Positions 13,928 through 26,400 of a DNA stretch of 64,000 nt are shown in pieces. This DNA comes from Pontederia crassipes (taxonomy: Eukaryota > Streptophyta > Magnoliopsida > Commelinales > Pontederiaceae), in contig CM060190.1 of NCBI GenBank assembly GCA_030549335.1, positions 66,664,118-66,728,117 of the forward strand. The letters run 5' to 3'. Below the pieces are notes generated by a model. That model saw only the letters and a program-made list of their open reading frames with translations. It was not told the DNA's origin and searched no databases. The stretch's first letter is position 1. Every line of letters begins with the position of its first letter. The position numbers were made by a program, and so were the translations under genes.

Positions 13928-14366
13928 TGTTAGAGTTGGTGAATACTTCAGGGCCCCTTGTTTCTCACACCGGGTTCGCCCACGTGAGCTTAGGGGAATC
14001 TGAGTATTACCCAATTAACAGTATTGCTGGCGTACGAACGAAAGGGGGGGTTCGGGGGGCCCCGCCCCCCGACGGCGGTCCCAAAACCTAGACGGGTTTT
14101 GGGCTTTTGTTTAGCCGGCCCGTGTGGTTCGGATTAGGTTTTTTCTCTGTTTGTTTGGGTTTTAAACCCGGTTTGGAGAGGCTATTAATAGCCTAATTTC
14201 TGATGTAATTTGGGGTGGCGGCTGTAAACCTAAACGATATAGTGGAACCTCTTTGCAGGACGTAACCCTAATCTCAAGGGTGAACCTGGGTAAATTTCGT
14301 GTGTCTCCTCTATTTTTCTGCAATCTCTCTGCGATCTTCTCTCCTTGTTCTCGGATTTTCCCATCA
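13928..14366 (+). repeat. 3' LTR of the Copia element
   Basis: Same length as the 5' LTR and nearly identical. It is followed by the second copy of the ATTCT target duplication. Confidence 0.95.
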
Positions 14367-14371
14367 ATTCT

Positions 14372-16260
14372 TCCATTTTGGATGCTCAGTTATGGGGACA
14401 GGGACAGCACTGGGGAGAGGGGGGCATCGAGGACACATGGGTTCCCCCATTTCTTCCATGACCAGAAGAGGTCCACCATGCGGCCACTACTCGTCTTCTA
14501 CTCCCAGCTCAAGCTGTCCAATTAATTCCCTCGCTCTGCTCTGATCGACTCTGTTTTAAACTTTTAACGTAAAGTGCCGCTGAACTGAAGGTACAGAGCA
14601 TCTCTGTGCGCACGGCGCATCCATAATTTATGACTCTCGTGTATATGTCCCCCTTGTCGGTTTCTTCTGGACAGCGACCAAAAGAAGTTCGATCGCCAGC
14701 CTCCCATGTTAACATCGACCGAGAGATCATCCGGAGGATTTTGTGTGCCATGCCGGTGCCCGCCACTGCGCCATCCCCACCTGCCCCGGACTATGCCATT
14801 TTCCTCCTCGTCCCAATCAGGACCATCGTACAGAGACCTACTACTCCAAATATCCATCTTTCGGCTGCGCGATGGATTCACTAGCCACCTGTCACAGTCC
14901 CTACCTGTATTTCTCTCTCACTCGCTCACTCGCCCTGTGCCTGCATGAACACAAGACTGTGTGTGTAGAGATTATCCGACTCTGATTCACACGCGTCGAT
15001 CAGTCAGGGACGTTCTGGAGTTAATTAGGAAGGAACAAATGGATGACAGATTGGAGCAAACTCAATTCACCGAGAACTCGATGGTGGCAGGAGTCCCACA
15101 CAGTGGGGGGTGGGGGGCTGCGCGCTGTGTGCACATTTTGATTGAGTTATGGGCGCGCTGCGTGACAGCTTTGGAGGTTTGTGCGTGTGTTTAGCTGCTG
15201 GCGCTGGCGTCGACCATGACTGGTGATCGATTAATCATGCCAAGACGAGAACTGCTTATACAAGAAAGTACACGACATTTCAGAAATTATTTCAGTGCTG
15301 AGTTTGTTGCCTCTGCTTTCTTGGAGATCAGTATGCAGTAAAAACTAAAAACACGCCATTATTGAGACTCGCCTACTGAGTCGCAGTACTGCATGCAGTT
15401 GCTGCAAATGGATAAGCCCCTGCATGCTTATTGGAGTTAGCATTCGAGTGCGTGCAGTTGGACAAGGACAAGTTACTCAGCCCAAAAAAAATTATTAAAT
15501 AAAGAAGTGTGATAATGAAACTTGAGATTCTTTGATACAAAAATCGAAGGATGAGGCATTACTGTCACACCTTATTTTCAGTACCCATGAACTCTGCAAT
15601 CCTTTTTGTTTGTTTTCATACGATTTGTTTGTTTTCATATTTCTATCTTCTTTTCATACTGGTGAAGTTAATTAATGCTTGTTGGAGTCACCATATCATT
15701 CAAACATGAGGTGTTCTTAATGTCACTCCTCATCAATTTAATAATCTTAAGAAATAAATGCATTTCTAATTTTTATCTAATCTTATTGTAATTTTCATAT
15801 TAATTAAATTAATATATTTACCTAATAATTAAATTTATATCATTAATTAAATAACTAATAGTATCAGGAGAAAGAATAGAGAAAGTGTGTGTGATGATTA
15901 AAGAAGAAAAGTTGAGTAGAAATTGAGGGGATTTTGAAAGAGAAAATAGCAAATAAAGTAAAATAGGTAAAGGATAGAATGATGAGTTTAAAATTACAAT
16001 AAGAATTGAAGTAGTGACGTTAAGGGCACCCTTAATATGAGAAGGCAAATCATATTAGATGATGGCAAAGACTTTGAGAACGCAATCGAAATAAATTATC
16101 CTATCACATCTTTCTGTTTTTTTTCGCAGAAGCTCAATGGCATATTTAGCTAATCCAATTTAGATACAGAATTAATTCTCGTCCAAGACTAACAGAACCC
16201 TTACTTTTCATTTAGTAGCTAAGATTCAGTAGCCACCTGTAAGAACACGTCAAAAATAAA
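14372..16260. other. Gene-free stretch between Copia element and solo LTR
   Basis: The first 800 bases have balanced GC content with frames of 75-105 codons on both strands, none recognisable. The rest is AT-rich. Before the Copia insertion this patch was continuous with the sequence left of 9,384. It could be a decayed gene or promoter region, but nothing in it decides that. Confidence 0.45.
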
Positions 16261-16265
16261 TTGAT

Positions 16266-16655
16266 TGTTGGTGTGTCTTGAATTATGTACCCTATACACA
16301 AAATTATGAAAGAAAAAAAAATAAAAAATGAGAAAAAATGAGAATCTGTGGCGGAAGCGGAGGGCTTGGGTCGTTAGGCCCAAGCCGTAGCTCGCCACTA
16401 ATTCTCGTGGGGGGTGCGGAGGGCGAAGCCCCCCGCGGTATGGACCTTTATATATGAGGGTTAGGGTTTTATATGATGTGCACTTTCTTTTGGCTCATAG
16501 TGAAAATTTCTGACGGCGGTCTCCTTTGCCCGTGGATGTTTCTCTCTTGTTCACATTGATCAAGAGAGTTTTACTACGTTAAATCTTCGTGTTCATCTTC
16601 TCTTTTTTTCGTTGTTTTAATTATTTATCGATCCTCGGTGTTCTATTCGCAACAT
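16266..16655 (+). mobile_element. Solo LTR-like remnant, about 390 bp
   Basis: It begins TGTTGGTGTG and ends TTCGCAACA, giving the TGTTG/CAACA inverted ends typical of plant Copia LTRs. Flanks are TTGAT (16261-16265) and TTGAC (16656-16660), a 5-base duplication with one difference. Inside is a GC-rich stretch (GGGGGGTGCGGAGGGCGAAGC region), a TATATATGA promoter-like box near 16,449, and a pyrimidine-rich end. No internal coding region lies beside it, so recombination between two LTRs of a lost element is the simplest reading. Family assignment rests on structure only. Confidence 0.6.
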
Positions 16656-16660
16656 TGACA

Positions 16661-16818
16661 TACAAATATAATATATGCTCTATTGAGCAGCGTCCTCTTC
16701 CCATGCACCCATATCAACCTCCAAGCAGCAGCACATCATGACCTCAGGATGCAGATCGGATTTTACACTTTGTTATGTGTCGCCATGTGTGGGATGAGAT
16801 TGAGGACAAACGAGTGGG

Positions 16819-16864
<46 letters not shown>

Positions 16865-17990
16865 CTCAGTGGCGTTTGCGCTAAACGGGGGAAATATTCC
16901 AGTCGCTACTGCACCACGTAGGAAAAATGTTAACATATTAACTCCCCCATACGGGCGGTCGGAGAGCAGGACAGCAACAGGACTCCTCTTCCTCGCGCTG
17001 CAGGGGCCGGGCGGGAAAAATGACAAAACCTTGCCATGCGAGTGACGCAGGCCTTCTTTGTTTGCAATCGTCGTCTTGTCTTTGTTTGTAATCGTCGTCT
17101 TGTCCTCATGAGGACTAAAAAACCTTACTTTCTTATTCATATTTATTCTTATTCTACAATATCTTGAACTTATTATGGTGAAGAAGACTCAAAAGGCTAA
17201 AGTAAGAAAACGAATAAAAAAATAAGGAGACATTATTTTTCTCTAGCGAAATTTAAATGCAAGATATTTTGATGGTGTGACATCGGACCACGCAGTCATT
17301 CCCACTGCCGTGCGAATAGCTTCCATTTCAGATGTACCATGAGCATCTAGATGGTCGTATGATTGGACGCCGGTATTTGTGGTTTGCCTCCCCCCATTAC
17401 GAGATTAATTTCAGTACACTTCTAGATATCATAAATAATAATTATCTTTTTCTAGGAGCAGCACGAGGACTTCTCTTACTGTGACAACTATGCACGTCGT
17501 ATACATCCAGATAAGATATTGACAGAGGAAAGAATAATCGTGGCTTTTGCCATGGCAGGAAGAACATGACGTACATCCAGTGGACAAGGGAATCAGAGAG
17601 AGAGAGAGAAGTTTGTGGATGTACATCTCTCTCATCTTTCCGTCCAATATACTTTTACCTTAAAAGAAAAAGAAAAGTTTGTGAATATGCATCGGGCTTG
17701 AGAATAAAGTTAGCAACTGTAGTACGTATGCACTATGCGAGCGACACTGCACCCCCTTCATGTCCCCATGCATAAGTGGATGATGCTCTTGTATTCCTGA
17801 TCCTCTCTCCTCTTCCAATTTTGAGAGTTGACAGTTGACACGCAGCAAACTCCACCCATGCTGCCTTTCATGGCCTATTTATAATTTCAAAGCAGTTTCT
17901 TCTCTTTTTTCCCCTTAATTCAGGAGATATCATGATGCAGGGGAATGCAAGAGAATGAGTACAAAACTATAGCTTTTTTGTATCACATCG
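16661..17990. other. Gene-free stretch downstream of the GA20-oxidase
   Basis: It holds a (GA)n array at 16,822-16,861 and a 24-base tandem duplication (two copies, about 17,056-17,103, around AATCGTCGTCTTGT). No recognisable coding sequence. Confidence 0.55.
16822..16861. repeat. (GA)n microsatellite
   Basis: About 20 uninterrupted GA units; it generates spurious Arg-Glu or Leu-Ser reading frames. Confidence 0.9.
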
Positions 17991-17997
17991 TAAGATC

Positions 17998-18003
17998 TTT
18001 ATT
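17998..18003 (-). terminator. Polyadenylation signal AATAAA for the GA20-oxidase
   Basis: On the minus strand a perfect AATAAA lies about 140 bases after the GA20-oxidase stop codon. A small palindrome (GCACTC, 5-base loop, GAGTGC; 18,040-18,056) lies between them in the predicted 3' UTR. Confidence 0.55.
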
Positions 18004-18142
18004 GCATGACAAATATATACGATAATACGAAAATGGAATGCACTCCCGGAGAGTGCCCCTTATTAACTATGGGAAAATTACTAGAAAAAATGAGCTAACT
18101 TTTCTGGGGTCGGCCGCCGGCCACCTGTCGCCGGCCGAATTC

Positions 18143-19541
18143 TCATTTGGGATGGGCCTGTTGATCGGAGCGGAGAACCCACTGGATGAAGGCATCGAGG
18201 GTGTTCATGTCGGCCCTGTAGTGCTTCTGCGTGAACTCGAGGAGGACTGGCCATGTGAAGTCCGGATACGCCCGGGGGTGCTCGGTGTCCACCAGCGGCG
18301 GGGGCGGCCGGACGACCTTATCCGCTGCCGGGCACAGGAAGAAAGCGAGAGACTTCCTCGGCGACCGGCTGTTGACCACTGCACGGTGGAGGCAGCTCTT
18401 GTACCTCCCGTTCGACAATGCCTGTGAGTCGACGCAATGCAGTGCAACTAAACAGTGAGAGCTGTGCAACGTGTAACGATCAACAGGATTCATCATGTGT
18501 GGCTCTTGTGTTCGGGTTAATTTACCATGAAGGTGTCGCCGATGTTGACGACGAAAGCGTCGGATTTGGGGGCAATGGTGCGCCACTGGCCGCCGTAGCA
18601 GACCTGCAGGCCGACGACGTCGTCCTGGTAAAGGATAGTGAGGGAGGTCGGGTCGCAGTGCGGACCCGTGCCGAGTGTCAGCTCCGGCCGCTGGCACGAC
18701 GGGTAGTAGTTCAGCCTCATGATGGAGTCGTTGCCGTCGAAAAAGTCACTGAAGTGAGACCTGCCGACTCCTAAGCTCAGCCCTAACACCTCCATGATTT
18801 GCAGCGACAGCCTGCTCATGGCTTCCGAGTAGCTCTGGAATACCTCGCTGTGTTTCCAAGAATTAACCATCACAAAAATTTGTCAGCTGACGTACAAAAA
18901 GCAAAAGTAATGTCGTTTAGTCTTGCATGAATGGTTGCTCGTTCTCGATCGAGCACATGCACATACCCCATGCGATGGAAGCCTCCGCCGAGAGTTTTAT
19001 CGAAGTAATCCTGAACCGTTCTGCCGGCGGTCGGCGAGGCCGAGAAGCGGAAGGAGAGGGTCTCCTTCCACGGGAGCTTGCCCGTGAACCGCGATGTGAA
19101 GCTACTGGCGTAGCCGCAGCTCTCGCCGGGCGCCCTCTGCGCCCGCTGCTTCTTTGCGAGTGGCATCGCGAAGAAGGCGTCGGCGCCGCGGTGCGCCTCC
19201 GCCAGCAGCCCAGCGTCGATGCCGTGGTTGACGACCTGGAAGAACCCGTGGCGCCGGCATGCATCGTCGACCTGTCGGGCGCAGGCCGCGACGGCGTGGG
19301 GATCGCCGGAGAGGAAGTTGCCTAGGTCGATCAGTGGCACGTCCAACTCCTCGCACGCATCCGAAGTCGGCGCCTCGTGCTCTGGCCAGACGAACTGGTG
19401 GGGGATCTCAGCCTCGTGGCTGTGGACGGAGGCGTCGAAAACCAGGGTCGACTGGGTCAACGCGGCGGCTTCCATATGCTTCGATGGCTTGCCATTTGGC
19501 AGCTTGGTCGTCCTCGGAGGAGAAAGAGTTCGCAGGACCAT
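18143..19541 (-). CDS. GA20ox: Gibberellin 20-oxidase
   Basis: This 2-oxoglutarate/Fe(II) dioxygenase oxidises C-20 of gibberellin precursors (GA12/GA53 to GA9/GA20), the main rate-setting step of active GA synthesis. It has three exons (minus): 18967-19541, 18526-18847 and 18143-18421, with GT-AG introns of 119 and 104 bp, giving 391 residues, the usual family length. The 322 bp middle exon matches the classic GA20ox gene structure. Diagnostic motifs are [29 protein letters not shown], the iron ligands HCD and the later His in KSCLHRAV, and the 2OG-binding Arg in RKSLAFF. The start at 19541 was chosen because a TATA box lies about 110 bases upstream, inside the longer open frame. Exon 1 is much more GC-rich than its surroundings. 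A GA-rich repeat lies in the 5' leader. Confidence 0.96.
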
Positions 19542-19648
19542 GGCTATATAATGTGTTTCAGGTCTCTCTCTCTCTCTTTCTCTACAGAGGAAGGCAAGAG
19601 GAGGGGAGATGGGAAGAGTCCTGGAGAAAAAAGAGAGATGTGTGCGTG

Positions 19649-19656
19649 TATATATA
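19649..19656 (-). promoter_or_regulatory. Probable TATA box of GA20ox
   Basis: TATATATA on the minus strand, about 110 bases before the ATG, leaves a leader containing the (GA)n tract at about 19,561-19,580. Spacing and context are typical, but the transcription start is not known. Confidence 0.6.
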
Positions 19657-19787
19657 CATGGTGATGATGTGATACATTGTATATGTTCCCAGTGTGACCT
19701 CGTACCAAATATCTGCACTCAACACAGGAACTGGAGAGAGGTAGTACACATTTTTTTATTGAACTGGAAGGAAAAGATTGCAAGTTC

Positions 19788-22460
19788 TTTTTTTTTGTAA
19801 GAAAATGAGATTAAGTATTAAACTACATGCCAAAACACATCTTGTACACACATCTTTATACAAGATATCGAGGAGGTCACAAGCATGACCCTCCACATAA
19901 AAAATCATATCGCCATTCGTATGATCTGCCTATGTTAGCTAAGAAGTCAACAATCCTATTACATTGCCTAACACAGTGCGTTACACAACAAGCAGCAAAA
20001 GTTTCAATTACATCCCAAATAAATTACATAATGTTGACTAATTTTCAAGAACATTAGTATTTTCGATTGGTAATGTGCACCAGCATTTCGATTGTTAATT
20101 AACTCTTGGAAGACCCCTTGGCCTGCACTCCTGAAGCCTAATTAAGAGGCCCTCGGCTTCCAACTCTAGGATGTCCGCTGCGTTATGTTTGCAACAACCT
20201 GCGGTCACAAATGTATTGTTAGGAGCACGAATAATGTATCCCGCTCCTCTGGTACCGATGAATTTACGAAGGATCCGTCGGTGTTAACCACCTAACCCGA
20301 TTAGAGTCTTGGGGGTTAATAGCCTCAAGTCCATGGGTAATCCCATATTCATCATGTGCAACGATATGCCGCTACTAGACACACCGCATGGTTGCTTGTT
20401 TGGAACTAAAATGACGATCATTACGAGCTGTCCAAAGTCCCCACAAACAAAAAATGAAAAAGAAAAGAAAGAGACATTTCGATCTCCGGTCGAGCGTCCG
20501 ACCTTCCTTGATCCAATCACCAATATTTCAAGAGTTCATGTAATCAAAAGCATAGTTTGTTTTTGTTGAAAAATCGATCAGAGTTGAAGCGAAATCGGAC
20601 ATTAAAAGAATAAATGGATATTTGATTCAACATTTAACCCACAAAAGGAGCAATCATTGTTAATCAAGCTATCAAAACACAAAAAATAATTTTTGGTTGG
20701 CAGACCATTGTGCATAAGCTTTCATAGAAAAACTGAAATTTTATAAGGGACTTTGATCTGCCATACAGAGTTCCAAAGAAGCACCCCATATGCTAAAGTC
20801 GAGCAACTGTCACTGCAAAGGAATTTATAGACACTTCTAACATTTGCATAACCATGCACATCCGAAGCCCACACCCATGAATCATCATTGGCATTAGAAG
20901 CAGGTAAGTGTATCGAGATAATCTTAGAGACTAGATGAGGACCAAAACAAGAATGAATCATATTGATATTTCATATATTATCATTAATAAGATCAGAGAC
21001 CTTATGAATCATAGAGAGCATATGAACATTAATGAAAGTAGGTTTAAAAGCAAGAGGAATGTCAAAAATACATGGATCCTTTATAATATCAATGTGTTGT
21101 CCATTACCTATTCGTTTAATAAATCCATTCCCAATTGCACATATTGTTTCTAAAATGCCTTAGAATTACATGAATTCTTTTAACAAGTAAAGCAATACAA
21201 ATGTTGGATAATTTCCTTATTCCCAGTCCACCTACCCCTTTAGGCAACTGCACAATACTCCAGTTAATAAGGTGCAGTCACCTCTTCCCCCATTAGCATC
21301 TCATAGAAAAGCCCCTTGTGAGCTTCTCAAGAGATTCCAGAACACCAGCAGGGACATGAGTTACCCCTAATGAGTAAATAGGTATGGAATTCAAGACTAA
21401 ATTTATTAAGGTTAATCTACTTGCTTAATTGAGGGTACACATTTTTCATCCGGCCATCCTAGCAAAAATTTTCTTAATTATATTTTTTTGTTTACTAATA
21501 GGTAGTAGTTTATAAGATATAGGAACACCTAATTAAACAAAAGAAAATTTTTCTATTTTGATGCCAAGTAACTGCCTAATAAGATTTGCCCTGCTGAGTT
21601 GCATATTAGGGGGAAGGTATAATTCTGGCTTTTTATGGATTTAAACTCTGATTGGTCAACATGCCATACAGTTTTAATGTTTTGTTGAGGTTCACACATT
21701 TCTTTTTTTGTTACAGCAATGTAAATTAGCAAGTCATCAACATAAGTCAGGTGACTAAGGCTAAAAATTCCATATTTAAAAGGTTGGATGTTGCCTACTA
21801 GGACTTCATTATTGAATAGAGATGAGAGCACTTGAGATGTTAGGATGAAAAGGTACGGTGATAGTGGGTCATCTTGCCTAATGCCCTAATGACTAGTACA
21901 GCTTTGGGATAACATTCCATTAATGCAACATCTGAAGTTGGGAGAGGTTACACATGCAAGAATCCGATCAATGAAAACAAATAAGAAATTCACGAGTATT
22001 AAGATAGTATTAATAATATGCCAGGATACCCTATCAAATGCTTTTTCCATATCAACTTTCAATAACATGTATATTCGTTTGCCCTTACCCATGGAATGAA
22101 CAATTTCCTAGGCCACAAGAATGTTATCCTATATTAAACGATTTGTCATAAAGACATATTGAACAGGATCAATGAGATTTTGTAACATGAGTTTTAATCT
22201 ATTAGCTAAGATTTTGGCAGTAGCCAAGATTTTGACAGTAGCCCTATAGATGATGTTGTACAGTGATATCGGGCGATAGTCATTTATGGTTATTGGTGAT
22301 TGTTGTTTGGGAATGAAAATCAAGGTAGTCGATGTCCAAGCAAGAGGTATGTAGGTAGTGTGAAAGAAAGATTGAATCTCAGCACATATTTTAAGGCCAA
22401 TTATGTCCCAGTAATTTTTATAAAATTCAACTGTGTAGCCATAAGGGCATGCTCCAAAAG
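19788..22460 (-). mobile_element. 5'-truncated L1-type LINE
   Basis: On the minus strand the pieces follow LINE order. At the 5' side there is reverse transcriptase with PYGYTVEFYKNYW, FIPKQQSPITINDYRPISLY, KVDMEKAFDRVSW and the catalytic YVDDLL. Next comes a zf-RVT region with WNSVWQIKVPYKISVFLW near 20,720, then an RNase H-like tail near 20,150. A poly-A tail (T run at 19,788-19,796 on plus) marks the 3' end. The coding region is broken by many stops and shifts. It begins inside the RT domain, so the endonuclease half is missing. I could not find a clear target duplication. It has the same orientation as GA20ox and ends about 130 bases upstream of that gene's TATA box. Confidence 0.85.
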
Positions 22461-23031
22461 ACCTCCCTAATTTCCTGACATGTTATAGGTGTTATTGATA
22501 CCACGTGGTAGAGCTTTGGAAGATATTTATTTTTAGGGGTTAGTTCCATTTGTTTTACTTTTGAAAATATCCATATTTTTATTTGACTCCAAAATTTTAA
22601 TATTGTTTTCTTTAGATTTTTTTCAATTGCAAAGGCCTAATACAAATAAATAAATTACGTCCAAACTCGAAACCTTGACAGAGAAATCAAAATCTTAATT
22701 AATTCAAATCCACCTATAAGTTGGTTGGTAGTTACATTTTAAAACTATATTTCTTTTACATTGTAGAAAAATTGATTAAAAATTAAAGTAATATTTCGGC
22801 TACAAAAGAAAAGCAACATACAAATTAAAAATATAAAAAAACTCATAAATTCTATCAATAAATATGGAACTTTAGTTACTGATTTACGAGTCAAAACGGT
22901 ATTGCTAATGCAACACAATCATGTACAATAATTCTACACACCAATCATCCTCGGGCAATGAAGCCAAAATGTATATGAAGCATTAATTCCTGAAGTGCAT
23001 ATACTTTTTATCAAGTTTTCATTGTTTTTTA
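22461..23031. other. AT-rich gene-free stretch
   Basis: No frame, repeat or transposon end that I can support; it lies between the LINE and the CACTA-type end. Confidence 0.5.
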
Positions 23032-23453
23032 CACTACAAAAAAAAACACCGATTACAGACGTTCAAAACTATCTCTAATCAGTCCAAAAATCATCGGTAA
23101 TACACTTTTCGACAATTTTTCGGACGAAATCGATCCGTCGAAAAAACGATCGTCGTAAATTAATTTGCGACGGTTGAAAAAAATTCGTAATATCGACGGT
23201 TCTAACCATCCGAAAAATTTCGGCCGACGGTTCTACGAAAAGTCCCAACGGTTCCAACCGTCGAAAGTTTTCGACGAACACAACTGTCGAAACTTTCGAC
23301 GCCCGTCGCAATCATCGATCTTTCGGTGGTCGCAACCGTCACAAAAAAAATTTAAAAATAAAAAAATTAGTGGCCGGATCGGGCCGCGGCCGGATCCTGC
23401 CGCTCGTGGCCCCCAGCGGCCGGATCCTGAAAGATTATCATGCGATTGAATTT
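23032..23453 (+). mobile_element. One end of a CACTA (En/Spm-type) element
   Basis: The sequence begins CACTACAAAAAAAAACACCG, the canonical CACTA terminus. It is followed by about 300 bases of degenerate subterminal repeats in both orientations around CGACGGTT, CCGTCGAAA and AACCGTCG, as transposase-binding arrays look in this superfamily. It then runs into a CpG-rich block with GGCCGGATC repeated three times. I found no matching TGTAGTG end downstream, so this is a fragment or the element is deleted. It has no coding sequence. Confidence 0.7.
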
Positions 23454-26400
23454 AAAGAGTATCAATTATTAAAAGATAATTAAGCTTATAAAGACCTTAA
23501 TTCTCCACTTAGCTGGTCTTGATCCATTAGCGCGAGCTAATATCGAATAAACAAAGATGTATGATTGCATGCACTGGCAGTATATCGGAATCATATCTGT
23601 GCCGAAAGGGGAATGGCATTAGCAGATGCGAATCGGGGGATTAGGATGGTGTTTTATTTATTGAAATGAATATGCAAAACCATGGAATTATATAATAAAT
23701 ATATATGCACACGTGAGACCCATAAAAGTAGTAAAAAGTTGACCCCTTGAAAGATATTTTGTGGATCTCATTTAAAGGTTATTTTATTTTCACTAGGCAT
23801 CATGTCATACCACACAAATTTTCATTGGGTGTTAAAGAACTTGTGGTGGATGCTTTTATTCCCTTAAATAGGCGTAAGTGATGATTTGATATCTTGCTGG
23901 GAGAAGTGACTTTAATTTTGGGCTACTCACTCGTCAGAAAGTTGATTTTCTTTCACGAGATCGTACAAAGAAAAGGAGTGAACGGCGTTCTTTTGTAGTT
24001 TTAGCACACAAGGAAAAGGAGATCCGAGTAGATTTCATGTTCAAATGACCACTAGAATTAAGGGTGCTCATAAGTGAACCGATCCGACTTCATTCGATTC
24101 CATCTAAATGGATGCTTGAATTCAAATTCAGCTTGACTAAGGGCGAATAGAATCGGTCCGATGATTAAATCATCCGAAAGGATGTTTTCTTTTTCATATT
24201 TCTTCTTTATTATTTTACACGGTTTAATCATATCACCATTTGCTAGGAAGGGATGCTGACTGGATTCAGAGACAGATCCAGATAAATAATATATTTAATG
24301 ATGAAATTTAATCATCTATGATTTGAATCATTGATCTGCTAATGGTGATATGATTAAACGCTTTAGATCAACGATTCAAATACGCTTAGCATCCTTCTAG
24401 AGTAGAAGGATGTTTTGGAGGTTAATTATTTTTTTTACATTATATAATATAAAGTTATATTTAATATTACACTTTGATGCATTAAAAAGTTTTTTTCAAA
24501 ATTTAAATATTATTTCCACATTTAGAATATTCAATTTACAATTGATTTTAAATGTTAATAAAAAATATAGCTTTTGTGAATTTTAAAATATGATTAAAAT
24601 ATTTTTTAAGAAAAAAGTAGTTCAATCCATCCTCTCGCGTTAACATTCCCAATTCGTGTCTGCCCTAACCATAGTTTAAGTTATGATATGAACATCAATT
24701 CAATCCAATATTGAAAGTCGGGTAGTCAATTTCACCGGATAAGAATGTTCACTGATTAAATTGGACCGATTAAATTTGATTGAATTGAATTGGATCAAGT
24801 TGAAATTTATTTTAAATTCAAACCCGATCGGGGCTAGGCTGGGACAGATCAAATCGATCGGATCTCGATCAGTATTTTTTTATTTTTTACATTTTTAATA
24901 TAAACATATATAATATTTTATTATAAAAACTAAAAATATTTTCTAATATTATTTTCATATATTTTACATTTTTATTATATAAAATCCCTAAAAATAATTT
25001 AAATATAAAAAATAAATAAGCTTGAACGGATCGAATCAAGTTGGATTAAAATTTTATAATATGTACCTAGTCTAATCTAATATCACTGGATCACTAGAAT
25101 AAAATGTGTTTTTTAAAAAAAAATTAAGTCTTCCAAAAGGGAACGAAAAATTGAAGTTGTATGATAAAATCATGTTTTGTAAATTTGTGGATATTGTATA
25201 AATTTTCAGAGCAAGTCAAACTATTTTTTTATTGTCTCAGTGCAACCACTCTCTAGTTTATTGAAAGGATGTTACTGTGATACTAAATTAATTGTGGGTG
25301 CAATTAAATATTTCAGTGAATCACGGAGGAAAAAAGTTATTTTGTTGTATTCGTTCGAGTCTGCTTTTTATTGGCATTAAGAATTCCCTTAATTTTATTC
25401 CTTCTAAGATGTCAAGGTGAAACGGTTATCAATTAATTGCTAGATTATAAACAGGGCTAAATGGCTAACAAAAAAACTCGTCAAACAGATTTACCGGATC
25501 CTACTATTGAGCCTCTCCGGTCTCTAAAAATCCAATAGACCATTCAGATGGCAAATCAAACAACTCCAATCTTTTTAAATTTATTATTATTTTAATATTT
25601 TTTCCAAATTTTGTATTATTCTTTTGCTACATTTTTTATTTTTATATTATTTTCTTATTACATTAATAAAATAATATGATTATTAAGACCGTTAAATTTC
25701 ATTAGTTATCAATTTTAATATGTTATCATTTCTCATAAATTTAATTTTTTGCATTGTTTGTTCACTTTAATTTTCTCATCATAAAAAATGAAGAAATCAC
25801 TTATATTTTGTTATTATTTATATTATTTGATAAGCTTATTATTTATTAGTCAATCTTATTGATATATATTGTATAATTAATAATTAGTTATATTTAAATA
25901 ATATTATTGGTAAACTAATGGTTGAACTATCAAATAACAAATGAGTTTTAGAGGATATCAAACTATCAAATCCCAAGTAAACAGTTTGAAAATTGTGTCC
26001 AATAAAGCTCGATAACTTATCAAACGAATTTTGGTTGATTCCGGTCGAGATCGATAACTTAGCAGGTATGTTCGGATCTAGATGAAAGAAACATAAGGGA
26101 GGAAAATGAAAGAGAAAGAAAATATCCTTATTTTGGATAATCATGTTCATAGAGGATAACAGAAGGGGGAAAATCCATTCTTAATTTCTTCAAACGTCTC
26201 AAATCTTTCAATTCCAATATGAGATTCAACGTAAGAAAATTGTTCCCCTCTTCATTTCATGCCTTCCTATCTACCTCTTTTACTTTTCCTCATGTCCAAG
26301 GCAGTGAAAGGAAAATGGTTTCTTCCAATTATTGATTAGAAGGGGTCTTCAAGGATGTAAGGTTACAAAAGGTTTGGATTGTTTGGATAAGAATTTCAGA

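Larger units (their letters stand above)
9385..14366 (+). mobile_element. Copia LTR retrotransposon, young and nearly whole
   Basis: Two 439 bp LTRs (9385-9823 and 13928-14366) start TGTTAG, end in CA and differ at about two sites. The target duplication ATTCT lies at 9380-9384 and 14367-14371. A primer-binding site TGGTATCAGAGC begins at 9826, and a purine-rich tract ends just before the 3' LTR. The coding region from 9871 runs in Copia order: gag (UBN2/DUF4219-like) with zinc knuckle CWRCQEWGHLKRDC; protease with DTGAS; pre-integrase and integrase with DNGGEF and TPYTPEQNG; reverse transcriptase with YVDDML; RNase H with STEAEYMAL and TKHID. The pol frame runs on into the 3' LTR. The element looks almost complete, with about one break. 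Two differences in 439 bp imply an age of a few hundred thousand years at usual plant rates (inference). Tork/TAR-type lineage is possible but unproven. Confidence 0.97.

Noticed and set aside
14564-14881. Frames of 80-105 codons on both strands after the Copia element
   Set aside because: Overlapping frames on both strands without motifs are expected in GC-balanced DNA; no family could be named.
24049-25099. CACTAGAAT at both sides of a transposon-like segment, suggesting a 9-base duplication
   Set aside because: The putative ends (TAAGGGTGCTC and ATCCAGTGAT) are not inverted repeats of each other, so the match may be chance.
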